From positions 1 to 58,326 of the forward strand of contig NZ_JBNPXF010000021.1 of assembly GCF_050433445.1 (NCBI RefSeq): 58,326 bases of DNA, given 5' to 3'. Made by a program: the position numbers and the translations under genes. Below, one piece after another: positions 17,042-25,693 of this stretch. Positions within the stretch are counted from its first letter, which is position 1. Each line of letters starts with the position of its first letter. The notes under the pieces were generated by a model. The model was not told the origin of the DNA. It searched no databases and was given only the letters and a program-made list of their open reading frames with translations. The stretch comes from Kroppenstedtia sanguinis. Lineage in GTDB: Bacteria; Bacillota; Bacilli; Thermoactinomycetales; DSM-45169.

Positions 17042-18328
17042 TCATTGGGTGGCAGTAAACTGTTCTTCTTCCGTCGATCCCTTGAGTGCGGTGGTGGAAG
17101 AGGTGCCACCGGAGATCACCATGGAGACGGCATCGAAATATCCAGTTCCCACTTCCCGCTGGTGACGGGTGGCGGTATAACCGATGGCTTCATTGGAGAA
17201 TTCCCGCTCCTGAAGTTGGGAGTAGGCCGCCATCCCCTGATCTTTGTAGCCGTGGGCCAATTCAAACATGCTGTGGTTGAGGGAGTGAAAGCCAGCCAGC
17301 GTGATGAACTGGAATTTATAGCCCATCTCACCCAGCTGATGTTGAAAACTGGCGATCGTATCGTCATCCAAATGTTTCTTCCAGTTGAAGGAGGGAGAGC
17401 AGTTGTAGGCCAACATCTTACCTGGGAATTTCTCGTGGATCGCTTCTGCGAAACGGCGGGCTTCCTCCAAGTCTGGAGTGGAGGTCTCGCACCAGATCAG
17501 ATCGGCATGAGGGGCATAAGCCAGCCCTCTGGCGATCGCCGTCTCCAGACCGGCTCGCTGCCGGAAGAATCCTTCCGCAGTCCGCTCTCCAGTGAGGAAT
17601 TTGTGATCCCGTGGATCGACGTCACTGGTGATCATTTCTGCGGCATTGGCATCGGTGCGGGCCACCAGGAGAGTGGGGACGCCCATCACATCCGCTGCCA
17701 GGCGAGCGGAAACCAGGTTGCGAATCGCTTGCGAGGTGGGAATCAGTACTTTCCCCCCCAAATGGCCGCACTTTTTCTCCGAAGCGAGTTGATCTTCAAA
17801 ATGAACCCCTGCCGCCCCGGCTTCGATCATGGCTTTCATCAGTTCAAATACATTGAGCGTTCCGCCAAATCCAGCCTCGGCGTCAGCCACGATCGGTGCA
17901 AACCAATCCCGTTGGGCGCCGCCTTCCGCATGTTCGACCTGATCCGCCCGTTGCAAGGCTTGGTTGATGCGTTTCACCACATGGGGCACACTGTTAGCCG
18001 GATACAAACTTTGGTCCGGATACATCTGTCCCGCCAGGTTGGCATCGGCGGCTACTTGCCAGCCCGAGAGATAGATCGCCTTCAGACCGGCTCTCACTTG
18101 TTGCACTGCTTGGTTTCCGGTCAGAGCACCCAAGGCTTTCACATGGTGCTCTTCATGAAGCAACTTCCACAGTTTTTCCGCACCGCGACGGGCCAGCGTA
18201 TGCTCAATCTGAAGCGATCCTCTGAGCTTCAGCACATCCTCTGCACTGTAGGGGCGTTCAATCCCTTGCCAGCGAGATTCCTTCTCCCAGACTTCCTTCA
18301 GCTTTTTAACTTCTTCCTGGTAGCTCAT
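17042..18328 (-). CDS. aceA: Isocitrate lyase
   Basis: 428 aa. Cleaves isocitrate to glyoxylate and succinate, the first glyoxylate-shunt step. The catalytic signature KKCGHLGGKVLIPT is near residue 187; the WxVAADANLAGQMYPDQSLYP and DAEAGFGG blocks are typical. The start has AAAAGGAG upstream. It follows aceB after 46 bp and shares its promoter. Together they allow growth on acetate or fatty acids. Length is normal for the short bacterial form. Confidence 0.97.
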   Translation of the reverse strand: MSYQEEVKKLKEVWEKESRWQGIERPYSAEDVLKLRGSLQIEHTLARRGAEKLWKLLHEEHHVKALGALTGNQAVQQVRAGLKAIYLSGWQVAADANLAGQMYPDQSLYPANSVPHVVKRINQALQRADQVEHAEGGAQRDWFAPIVADAEAGFGGTLNVFELMKAMIEAGAAGVHFEDQLASEKKCGHLGGKVLIPTSQAIRNLVSARLAADVMGVPTLLVARTDANAAEMITSDVDPRDHKFLTGERTAEGFFRQRAGLETAIARGLAYAPHADLIWCETSTPDLEEARRFAEAIHEKFPGKMLAYNCSPSFNWKKHLDDDTIASFQHQLGEMGYKFQFITLAGFHSLNHSMFELAHGYKDQGMAAYSQLQEREFSNEAIGYTATRHQREVGTGYFDAVSMVISGGTSSTTALKGSTEEEQFTATQ

Positions 18329-18374
18329 ACTCCATCTCTCCTTTTCTCAGTTATCATCAGATTGTTCTGCTAGA

Positions 18375-19979
18375 TCAGATCCGTTCGTACCCTGGCAAAG
18401 TCAAAAACTCAACGAATTCTTCCGAAACGATCAGCTTATCAAAAAGTTCTTTCGCCTCTTGGAAGCGGCCAGCAGCAAATTGCTCTTCACCGATTTCTGC
18501 CTCGATTTTGGTCAGCTCTTCCTCCACGGTTTGTCGGAACAGTTCCACCGTTACCTGGCGGCCATCTGTCAACTTTCCTTCAGGGTGGCGAATCCATTGC
18601 CAGATCTGGGCACGGGAGATCTCCGCTGTCGCCGCGTCCTCCATCAGATGGTTGATCCCTACGGCACCGTATCCCCGCAGCCAAGCTTCGATGTACTTCA
18701 GCCCGACATTCACATTTTGGCGTAATCCCCCTTCGGTGATCGGTCCTTTGGGAACCTCCTGGAGATCGGCGGCAGTCACTTCTACATCCTCGCGCTTTTT
18801 GCCGATCTGATTTTTCTGCAACATGTGTCTATCATAGACTTCCATGGCGACTGGCACCAGGGCCGGATGAGCCACCCAGCTCCCGTCATGACCATCCAAC
18901 GCCTCCCGCTCTTTGTCTGCTCGAACCTGGGCGAGAGCGGCTTCATTCTTTTCCGGATCGTTCTTCACCGGAATTTGCGCCGCCATCCCACCGATACAGG
19001 GAGCCTCCCGCTTGTGACAGGTCTTCACCGCCAACAAAGTGTATGCTCGCATAAAAGGCACCGTCATTGTCACCAAGGATCGATCAGGCAGAATCACTTC
19101 CGGATGACGGGAGAAACGCTTGATAAAGCTGAAAATGTAATCCCAGCGACCACAGTTGAGACCTGCTGAGTGTGTCCGCAGTTCATACAAAATTTCCTCC
19201 ATCTCAAAGGCGGCAGTGATCGTTTCAACCAATACCGTCGCCTTGATGCTTCCCTGGGCGATCTTCAGCTCTTTCTGCGCAAAGACGAAAAGATCATTCC
19301 ACAGACGGGCTTCCAGATGGCTTTCCAATTTCGGAAGATAGAAATAAGGTCCGGATCCTTTTTTCAACAAGTTTTTTGCGTTGTGATAGAAGTAGAGTCC
19401 AAAATCGAAAAAGCCTCCTGGAACCCGTCGGCCATCCACTGTGACATGCTTCTCATCCAAGTGAAGTCCTCTAGGGCGAATCATCAGCACCGCCGTCTTT
19501 TCCTTCAACTCATACCTTTTTCCCCGCGGATCTGAAAAATCGATGTCTCTGTTGATCGCATCCCTCATATAAATCTGTCCCTGGATGCAATTCTCCCAGG
19601 TGGGAGTATTGGCATCTTCAAAGTCTGCCATAAAAACCTTGGCCCCAGAGTTGAGGGCATGGATCACCATCTTCCGATCAGAAGCGGGACCGGTAATTTC
19701 CACCCGTCGATCCCGCAGATCATGAGGAAGGGGATCGATCGACCAAGAACTGTTTCGAATCTCTTCCGTCTCCTTCAGAAAATCCAGTTTCTCTCCTGCG
19801 TGAAGTTTTTTTTGCCGCTGTTCCCTGTTATGCAACAGTTCGTCTCGGCGATCCCTGAAATTCCGGGTAAGTTTCGCTACAAATTCCAACGCCCCGGGAG
19901 TCAGAATCTCCTTGAATTCCTCGGTCATCCTTCCCTCGATCTTCACATTCCCCGGAATGGAATGCGTTTGTGCGTTCAC
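18375..19979 (-). CDS. aceB: Malate synthase A
   Basis: 534 aa. Condenses glyoxylate with acetyl-CoA to malate. Conserved blocks are DFEDANTPTWENCIQGQ, PRGLHLDEKHV, PKLESHLEARLWND and the C-terminal GYGAVGINHLMEDAATAEISRAQ with the catalytic Asp. The GTG start at 19979 is favoured because AAGGAG lies 8 nt upstream; the frame is open to 20090, but that part contains the promoter -10 region. First gene of aceBA. Confidence 0.96.
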   Translation of the reverse strand: MNAQTHSIPGNVKIEGRMTEEFKEILTPGALEFVAKLTRNFRDRRDELLHNREQRQKKLHAGEKLDFLKETEEIRNSSWSIDPLPHDLRDRRVEITGPASDRKMVIHALNSGAKVFMADFEDANTPTWENCIQGQIYMRDAINRDIDFSDPRGKRYELKEKTAVLMIRPRGLHLDEKHVTVDGRRVPGGFFDFGLYFYHNAKNLLKKGSGPYFYLPKLESHLEARLWNDLFVFAQKELKIAQGSIKATVLVETITAAFEMEEILYELRTHSAGLNCGRWDYIFSFIKRFSRHPEVILPDRSLVTMTVPFMRAYTLLAVKTCHKREAPCIGGMAAQIPVKNDPEKNEAALAQVRADKEREALDGHDGSWVAHPALVPVAMEVYDRHMLQKNQIGKKREDVEVTAADLQEVPKGPITEGGLRQNVNVGLKYIEAWLRGYGAVGINHLMEDAATAEISRAQIWQWIRHPEGKLTDGRQVTVELFRQTVEEELTKIEAEIGEEQFAAGRFQEAKELFDKLIVSEEFVEFLTLPGYERI

Positions 19980-20038
19980 GGGAGTCACTCCTTTTTGGAT
20001 CAATTTCTGTTGGGATACAGATTCACTAACTTGTGATG

Positions 20039-20050
20039 TATTATATAACA
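20039..20050. promoter_or_regulatory. Operator half of aceBA overlapping the -10
   Basis: TATTATATAACA, an 11 of 12 match to the perfect palindrome at 20125-20136. It contains the -10 of the aceB promoter, so a bound repressor would exclude polymerase. Confidence 0.55.
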
Positions 20051-20069
20051 GAGCATTGGAAATTGACAA
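20040..20069 (-). promoter_or_regulatory. aceB promoter
   Basis: Minus strand: -35 TTGTCA (20069-20064), 18-bp spacer, -10 TATAAT (20045-20040). It lies 60 bp upstream of the GTG start. Confidence 0.75.
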
Positions 20070-20124
20070 GACTTTTTCCCTTTTTGGCAAAAAAACTGGC
20101 TCATCTTTGATTTTATTCGCCTTC

Positions 20125-20136
20125 TGTTATATAACA
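20125..20136. promoter_or_regulatory. Distal palindrome TGTTATATAACA upstream of aceB
   Basis: Perfect 12-bp palindrome 86 bp from its near-copy at the -10. The spacing (about eight helical turns) would allow looping by a dimeric or tetrameric repressor; the protein is unknown. Confidence 0.5.
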
Positions 20137-20193
20137 TAGGGAATCAATCCTTTCAATGGGGCACCAAAAAAACAGAACCTGCCCAGGAGCCCA

Positions 20194-20222
20194 GAAAAAA
20201 GCCGTCCCCGTGAAGGGACGGC
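20194..20222 (-). terminator. Terminator of the PerM-type gene
   Basis: Minus strand: GCCGTCCC-TTCA-CGGGGACGGC followed by six T, about 50 bp past the stop at 20272. Confidence 0.85.
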
Positions 20223-20271
20223 GATCGGCTGCTATTTTTTGTTATGCTCGTTCATTGCGATGATCCTCGCT

Positions 20272-21309
20272 TCAGACCCCTTCTGTCTCGTCGGCCATGG
20301 GCACCTCAAACAAATCTAACAAGAAGATAAAGACCGGAATACCGAGAATCAATCCCCAAACACCGTATAAATGCTCCGATGCGATCAGAATCGACAAGGT
20401 GAAAAAGATAGGCAGATGGGTTTTGGAGGACATAAATTTCGGATTGAGAAAATAAGCCTCAAAGGCGTGCAGAACCAAGATCATTAAGATGACATACACC
20501 ACTTTGACCATCCCGCCGATTTTAAAGGCAATCACGCAGAGTGGGATCAAGGAGATGATCACCCCAGCGACAGGGATGAGACCCAATAGGAAAATCATCA
20601 CCCCCAGAACGATCAAATGGGGAAAACCCATCAACCATAGCATCAGCGTAGATAAGAGACTGTTTACCGATGCAATCATAAATTGTACTTCAATCACTTT
20701 GCCGAAAGAATGGATGAATTTCCTTCCGAATCTCTCCAACTCCTGAAAAACCCATCCTGCTTTACTCAATTTCATATTGGAGATAAAACGGCGCACTTTT
20801 TCTTTCTCCAACAAGAAGAAAAAGCTGAGAATCACTGCGATGAAAAAGTTGAGACCCCATTTCCCCATATCGGAGATCCGTTGCACGAGAAAGTCCAGAC
20901 CCTGGTTGATATATCGGGCCAAATCCATTTCCTGCAGAGAGCCCATCACATATTTGAACATGTGATCATCAGCAGTGAAAGCCGGCTTTTTATAAAATGA
21001 AATCAGCTGTTGAACTAGCTCCTGCAGCTCGGCCACCAATTTTGGAATATAGTAATAGATCGCAATGGACATCACTGTCAGCAAGAGCACGTATAACCCC
21101 ACAGCGACTACTTTTTGACCCACCCGGAGGACATTCTGAAACCTTCTCGACAGATAGGTACTGAAACGGTTCATCAAATAGGCGATAATAAACGTGATTA
21201 GCATGATATTCAGCATGCTTCTGAACGTCAAAAGGAAGAGAACTACGATCACTAAGACCAAAAACCTTCTGAAACCCTGGTTTTGAAATAACTCCTTTAA
21301 TGCGGTCAT
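20272..21309 (-). CDS. AI-2E (PerM) family transporter
   Basis: 345 aa with 7-8 hydrophobic segments: two near the N-terminus (about 15-45), one at 68-88, and a C-terminal block from 210 to 335. A mostly soluble region lies between about 90 and 150. Family features are the C-terminal PVAGVIISLIP and HLYGVWGLILGIPVF. Members are putative exporters of small molecules or Na+/H+ antiporters; substrate unknown here. Monocistronic, with its own terminator. Confidence 0.9.
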   Translation of the reverse strand: MTALKELFQNQGFRRFLVLVIVVLFLLTFRSMLNIMLITFIIAYLMNRFSTYLSRRFQNVLRVGQKVVAVGLYVLLLTVMSIAIYYYIPKLVAELQELVQQLISFYKKPAFTADDHMFKYVMGSLQEMDLARYINQGLDFLVQRISDMGKWGLNFFIAVILSFFFLLEKEKVRRFISNMKLSKAGWVFQELERFGRKFIHSFGKVIEVQFMIASVNSLLSTLMLWLMGFPHLIVLGVMIFLLGLIPVAGVIISLIPLCVIAFKIGGMVKVVYVILMILVLHAFEAYFLNPKFMSSKTHLPIFFTLSILIASEHLYGVWGLILGIPVFIFLLDLFEVPMADETEGV

Positions 21310-21536
21310 TCAATGACAGTCCCCTTTTTACTTTTATCCAAATCCGTTATATCTATCCTTATGATCAGGTAATAACAAAAAAGCACAAAGATCTTCTATC
21401 ACCAAGTTAAACCCGCCTTTCTAATGGTATCAAATCCTGAGTCACTTCACATCAAAAAAAAGAATCCCCGCAACCATTTCAGGAATTCAGAATTGATTCA
21501 TGGGTTGCTGGGGAAATTTCCGTATATATCTAATTT

Positions 21537-21730
21537 CAGAGCTGTTGATTAACCACAAAGTGGATGATGGAGACGAAACGATCCTTTCGCTCTTCCCATT
21601 GCCCCCCATCGTAAAACATCGCTTGAGGGGACGGGGAGGGGGGACGGCTACGATCTCTTGCAAAGGCTCTTCACCGTCCCACCACCCTGACCTTATTTCC
21701 TGCCTAAAATAGGGCGAATCAACACGCCTG
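21537..21730 (-). mobile_element. MITE-like element, copy D
   Basis: 194 bp in inverted orientation, bounded by perfect 9-bp direct repeats ATCTAATTT (21528-21536 and 21731-21739). Window-left end CAGAGCTGTTGATTAAC, window-right end AATCAACACGCCTG. The loop lacks about 10 bp relative to copies A and C, and in element coordinates has the same orientation as C, opposite to A. It lies just downstream of the decayed kinase fragment. Confidence 0.85.
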
Positions 21731-21740
21731 ATCTAATTTA

Positions 21741-21850
21741 TACCCCTTCTCTGTCCACCTCCTAAATCCAAAAATGGAAACAGAGGCCCTTCTCCTGGCG
21801 CATTGCCAGCAGAGATTCCGCTAGGGTGACTTTCCGCTAGGGTTTTAGGC
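21741..21850 (-). pseudogene. Decayed duplicate of the sensor kinase 3' end
   Basis: Read on the minus strand this aligns with the last ~35 codons of the kinase ending at 21949. AAAACCCT, GCGGAATCTC, GCTGGCAATGC and TTTTTGGATT are shared blocks at about 80% identity overall. Translation keeps ISAGNAP but has lost the FRFWIQ core. No upstream kinase body remains, so it is a remnant of a tandem duplication followed by deletion. Confidence 0.75.
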
Positions 21851-21934
21851 CGATCGCTTTTTCCATTTGTCCACGAGCTTCAGAAATAGTTCACCCACGA
21901 GAACCAGCACAAGAGACAAAATAGAGTCATTCAC
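21845..21934 (-). CDS. Possible 29-aa membrane peptide
   Basis: A GTG-initiated frame 14 bp after the kinase stop encodes one hydrophobic helix (SILSLVLVLVGELFLKLV) and a basic tail (DKWKKRSA). This layout is shared by Fst/BsrG-type I toxins and by many small membrane peptides. The ribosome site (AGGA) is very close to the start and therefore weak. It could equally be chance in a duplicated, decaying region. Confidence 0.25.
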   Translation of the reverse strand: MNDSILSLVLVLVGELFLKLVDKWKKRSA

Positions 21935-21948
21935 AATCCTGTCTAAAT

Positions 21949-23379
21949 CTACATCCCTTCTTTGTCCAACTCCTGAATCCAAAAACGGAAACAAGCGCCT
22001 CCTCCCGGTGCATTGCCAGCGGAGATTCCGCCATGGTGTCTTTCTACCAGGGTTTTGACGATATACATACCGAGACCCGCATGGCCTTGATCCGGCGAAC
22101 TGGCCCGATCCCCTCGATAAAATTTATCAAACAAGAAACGAAGATCCTTTTCCGACAAGCCCGAACCGGAATCGATCATCTCCATTTCCAGACTTTCCTC
22201 CTTCACTACCGCCCGCCATATTACCTCGCCTCCTGCAGGGGTGTACCGCATGGCGTTGGCCATCAGATTGTCCAGCACTTGGGACAAACGTTGTTCATCC
22301 AGATTGAGAAAGCGTGGCTGCCTCCGTTCATCCCGGAACTCCGTCTGTAGCCGAATCCCTTTTCCCCCACACAGAGTGGCGTATTCATCGCGTTTCTGTT
22401 CCAGAAAGGGAATCACATCCACCGGGCCCGCGCGCAGGATAAATGTGGGTAACTCCAGACGAGTCGCTTCCTGCATCTCTTCCAGCAATTGGATCGCTCG
22501 ATCGGCGTTTGATCGAATCGTCTCCGCATACCGGCGACTCCGCTCTCCATGAACCCCCGGCTTGGACAACTGTTCTGCATGACCTTGAATCAACGTCAAG
22601 GGAGTGAACAGATCGTGGGCGATGGCGGCCACCATTTCCCGGCGGGATTGTTCGATACGCCATTGCTTTTCCAAGGAGGAACGGAGAGCAGAACGCATCC
22701 TCTCAAAAGCGGTACCGATGGCTGCCAACTCCCGGGAGCCGCCTACCTGTCCCAGAGAAAAATCAAGATCTGATTTCTCTATTTTTTCTGCTGCTTCCAT
22801 GAGCTGGTGGACGGCAGGAGTCAGCCTTTTCTCCAATCTCCGTCCGAACAGAAATGTAAAGGCTGCGAGGCAGACAAAAGGAACCGCCATAAATATCCCT
22901 GTAAAAGCGATGGTGTAAGGCCTTTTGCCAGGGTTGCTTCCCTCCAAGGATAAGGGATAGCGCAGGATCAACACCCCTTGTAGCCCTTCTCTGGAATCCA
23001 TCAGTGGAGAAGTTACATAGATATTCTCGTCCCTTTGATCAGACCGGTTGAGGTTGCGGATCAGTTCCCCCTTCCGTGGAACTTCCTCCTTGGACAAGGT
23101 GCCGTAACCGGATCCTCCTGTCAGAGGCACCACCCGATACCGAATTCCTTCATGGGGAATCACCTCTTCCAGCCGGGAACGCAACGCCGGATCGAGGAGA
23201 GCCGCCCCTTCCTGATCCGCCCTCTGCAAGATCGACGGGATTTTTTTCTCATAGTGGTTAACCGGCTGAAACAGTCGGGTCACGATGAAAAAAAAGCCCG
23301 CCCACAAAATCAGGGAGGCCAGGGCACTCAGTAGGAGAATCCACAGCGCCTGGGTGATAAACTGCCTCCGGAAGGGCAT
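21949..23379 (-). CDS. Two-component sensor histidine kinase
   Basis: 476 aa from the ATG at 23379 (AAAAAAGGTGAT upstream); an in-frame ATG at 23406 would overlap the regulator. Layout: TM1 about 6-30, extracytoplasmic domain to about 150, TM2 about 158-182, HAMP, then HisKA with the phospho-His in AAIAHDLFTPLTL, an N box NLMANAMRYTP, and G boxes DSGSGLSEKDL and GHAGLGMYIV. It presumably senses a cell-envelope stimulus and controls the ABC exporter upstream in the same operon. Confidence 0.93.
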   Translation of the reverse strand: MPFRRQFITQALWILLLSALASLILWAGFFFIVTRLFQPVNHYEKKIPSILQRADQEGAALLDPALRSRLEEVIPHEGIRYRVVPLTGGSGYGTLSKEEVPRKGELIRNLNRSDQRDENIYVTSPLMDSREGLQGVLILRYPLSLEGSNPGKRPYTIAFTGIFMAVPFVCLAAFTFLFGRRLEKRLTPAVHQLMEAAEKIEKSDLDFSLGQVGGSRELAAIGTAFERMRSALRSSLEKQWRIEQSRREMVAAIAHDLFTPLTLIQGHAEQLSKPGVHGERSRRYAETIRSNADRAIQLLEEMQEATRLELPTFILRAGPVDVIPFLEQKRDEYATLCGGKGIRLQTEFRDERRQPRFLNLDEQRLSQVLDNLMANAMRYTPAGGEVIWRAVVKEESLEMEMIDSGSGLSEKDLRFLFDKFYRGDRASSPDQGHAGLGMYIVKTLVERHHGGISAGNAPGGGACFRFWIQELDKEGM

Positions 23380-23390
23380 GGGGGCGCCTA

Positions 23391-24071
23391 TCACCTTTTT
23401 TCCCATCGATAACCGATCCCCCAGACAGTAGAGATATAGGGAGTCAACGGGTCCACGGCGGCTAGCTTCGCCCGAATCTTTTTGATGTGTTCTGTCACCG
23501 TAGCCTCAGATCCTTCTCCAAAACCCCACACCCCTTCATAGATTTGCTCCCTGGAAAAGACCTGCCCCGCATGCATCGCCAGAAAACGGATCACCTCAAA
23601 TTCCTTGGCCGTCATCGAGATCTTCCGATTCTCGTAACTCACCTCACAAGCTTTTAAGTCGATCACCAGCCGCCCGAAGCGGAGCACCGTCTTCTCCAAG
23701 TCAGGGGAACGCAATTCCCGTCGCAGGTGGGCGGCCACCCGGGCCACCAATTCCTCCAGACTGAAGGGTTTGGTTATATAATCATCGCCGCCTGCAGCCA
23801 GCCCTTCGATCCGATCTTCCACCTCCCGGCGGGCGCTCAAAAACAGGATCGGGCAGGAGACGGAATCTCGGATCCATCGGCACACCTGGATTCCGTCCAA
23901 TCCAGGCATCATGATGTCCAGTAGGATTAAATCCGGTTTTCGGTCCAGCAGGTTCCATACACTCTCGCTGTCAGTAGCTGTCAGTACCTGATATCCTTCG
24001 TCTTCTAGTGCCTCCCGGATCATGGACACCATCGCCTGTTCATCATCCACCACCAGAATGATCTCCCCCAT
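23391..24071 (-). CDS. OmpR-family response regulator
   Basis: 226 aa. Receiver domain (1-120) with acidic pocket VVDDE, phospho-Asp in LILLDIMMPGLDG (near residue 52) and the conserved Lys in YITKPFSLEEL. C-terminal winged helix (about 130-226) with SMTAKEFEVIRFLA and VWGIGYRWE. Partner of the kinase that follows. Overlapping and closely spaced genes place it in the ABC operon. Confidence 0.95.
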   Translation of the reverse strand: MGEIILVVDDEQAMVSMIREALEDEGYQVLTATDSESVWNLLDRKPDLILLDIMMPGLDGIQVCRWIRDSVSCPILFLSARREVEDRIEGLAAGGDDYITKPFSLEELVARVAAHLRRELRSPDLEKTVLRFGRLVIDLKACEVSYENRKISMTAKEFEVIRFLAMHAGQVFSREQIYEGVWGFGEGSEATVTEHIKKIRAKLAAVDPLTPYISTVWGIGYRWEKR

Positions 24072-24083
24072 CCTCCTCCCCCT

Positions 24084-24854
24084 TCACCCTTTGAAATCCC
24101 GTCGCGTCCAAATCAGAAAACTGAGAGCCCAACTGATAATCCCCCAGCCCAGAGCCAACCCGATAAAATCGGCTTCTGGATGGGATGCCAACTGTTTGAA
24201 GATCGAATCCGAACCCCCTAATAAAAATTCCATCTCTTCGGAAACATAGATCCCACCGATCAGAAATGCGATCACCCCGACGTAGGTGAAGACCGCATTG
24301 GGCATGCAGAGACTGATCAGCTGAGCCACTCCACTCACTGTCACCAGGATCAATAAGCCCAAGGAGTAATATTGCACAATATATCCTATGGCACCTGCAA
24401 AACCAAAGGTCTCCGTCTTGTAAAAGGTAGTGGTGTTCACTTCCGGCATCACTCCCATTCCCAACAGGATTCCCGTCCCCATCGTAATCAGAAGCAAGGA
24501 CGCCATCACCATTCCCTGCACTGTCCACTTCGCTACCCATATCCGCCACCGGGATAGGGGGCGAATCAACGCCATCCGCAACGCCCCGGAGCGAACTTCT
24601 CCGTTGAAACTGTCGATCGCCAACAGCGGAACCAGGATGAACACCAGGAAAAAGGAAAGCTCGCGAAATAGGAAGGGGGCCGTATTGAGAGAGTTGAGGT
24701 GAACATCATGAGCCGGATCATAAAATGAGATCTTGAATACCGATAAAAACCAACAACTCAGCAATAGCAGCCCCAGGTAGCCAAAGAGCAAGACCTTCGT
24801 CTTCTTTCTCGCCCACATCCGTTGCCATTCACTTTGCATGATCCTGATCATCAT
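24084..24854 (-). CDS. ABC-2 type permease, second of a paralogous pair
   Basis: 256 aa with six hydrophobic segments. GEVRSGALRMALIRPLSRWRIW is the cytoplasmic coupling region typical of ABC-2 permeases. It resembles the preceding permease (EEIRSGQLRMVLLR; both have an NLQYY/IVQYY motif before TM4), so the two probably form a heterodimer. The start is the ATG with GAGGAGG upstream; the frame is open further, but that part overlaps the other permease. The ATPase-permease-permease layout matches LanFEG/BcrAB-like peptide-antibiotic exporters; the substrate is inference. Confidence 0.88.
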   Translation of the reverse strand: MMIRIMQSEWQRMWARKKTKVLLFGYLGLLLLSCWFLSVFKISFYDPAHDVHLNSLNTAPFLFRELSFFLVFILVPLLAIDSFNGEVRSGALRMALIRPLSRWRIWVAKWTVQGMVMASLLLITMGTGILLGMGVMPEVNTTTFYKTETFGFAGAIGYIVQYYSLGLLILVTVSGVAQLISLCMPNAVFTYVGVIAFLIGGIYVSEEMEFLLGGSDSIFKQLASHPEADFIGLALGWGIISWALSFLIWTRRDFKG

Positions 24855-24865
24855 TTCAATCCTCC

Positions 24866-25693
24866 TCAGTTCCATTGATCCTGTCTGGAAAACCACAGGT
24901 AAGCGGGGGATCCAAATAAACAGGTGTACCCCGCCAGCACTCCGATTAACCAACCGGCCCGCTGCGGTTGATCTGCCAGCAAGTTCACGATTCCTTCCCA
25001 TTGAATCATTGGAAGGGAGGAGTAATAGAGTTGAAAAAACTGCTCCTCACTGAACCAAGGGCGAAAATAGCCTGCCAGTTCAGGATAAAAAAAAGAAAGG
25101 AGGAGAAAGGCCATCCCCGCTCCCAGGGTGCCGGTCACCGTCCGGCACAAGCTTGCCGCCAGTAGGAGAAAACTGGCAAAGGCGACCAATGTGAGAAAGG
25201 AGAGGCCATAATATTGAAGGTTATATCCAAACCCTTCCCACAAGCCCACTGGCTCCGCTCGGAAAAAGAGGGGATAGGTGTCCGTATGGGGCAAGAGCCA
25301 ATACCCGGCCAAATAACTGAACCCCAAAAAAATCAGCATGAGCAACGCCACCGTTCCCAACAACACCCCGACTTTCGCCCACCAGAGCTGGGAAAATGTT
25401 CGCACTCGCAACAACACCATCCGCAGCTGTCCCGACCGAATCTCTTCTGTCCAGAGGGTAGCCACCAGGGCCATCAGAATCAGGTTGAACAGAGTCAATA
25501 ACATCTCCGCCATCGCCAATACCGGAAAGTTGCCAACCACCGCGTATTGAGGCTCCGCAGAAGAAACCCCCTGGTTGGCCCCTTCATAATAGGTTGCAGC
25601 CGCGAAAGCCGCTACAGGGAGTCCCCCCACAATTCCCCAGAGAAGTTTTCGTTTCCACAGACGTTTCCATTCCGCTTGCAATAGACGGATCAT
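24866..25693 (-). CDS. ABC-2 type permease, first of a paralogous pair
   Basis: 275 aa, six hydrophobic segments, N-terminal MIRLLQAEWKRLWKRK positive patch as in ABC-2 permeases. TLWTEEIRSGQLRMVLLR is the coupling loop. Starts within the ATPase stop (4-bp overlap) and ends 11 bp before its paralogue. Likely half of a heterodimeric exporter of a cationic peptide or antibiotic. That role is inferred from layout and the linked two-component system. Confidence 0.88.
   Translation of the reverse strand: MIRLLQAEWKRLWKRKLLWGIVGGLPVAAFAAATYYEGANQGVSSAEPQYAVVGNFPVLAMAEMLLTLFNLILMALVATLWTEEIRSGQLRMVLLRVRTFSQLWWAKVGVLLGTVALLMLIFLGFSYLAGYWLLPHTDTYPLFFRAEPVGLWEGFGYNLQYYGLSFLTLVAFASFLLLAASLCRTVTGTLGAGMAFLLLSFFYPELAGYFRPWFSEEQFFQLYYSSLPMIQWEGIVNLLADQPQRAGWLIGVLAGYTCLFGSPAYLWFSRQDQWN

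Noticed and set aside
17045..18373. Plus-strand open frame of 442 codons
   Set aside because: Full antisense shadow of aceA; no recognisable domain and no ribosome site.
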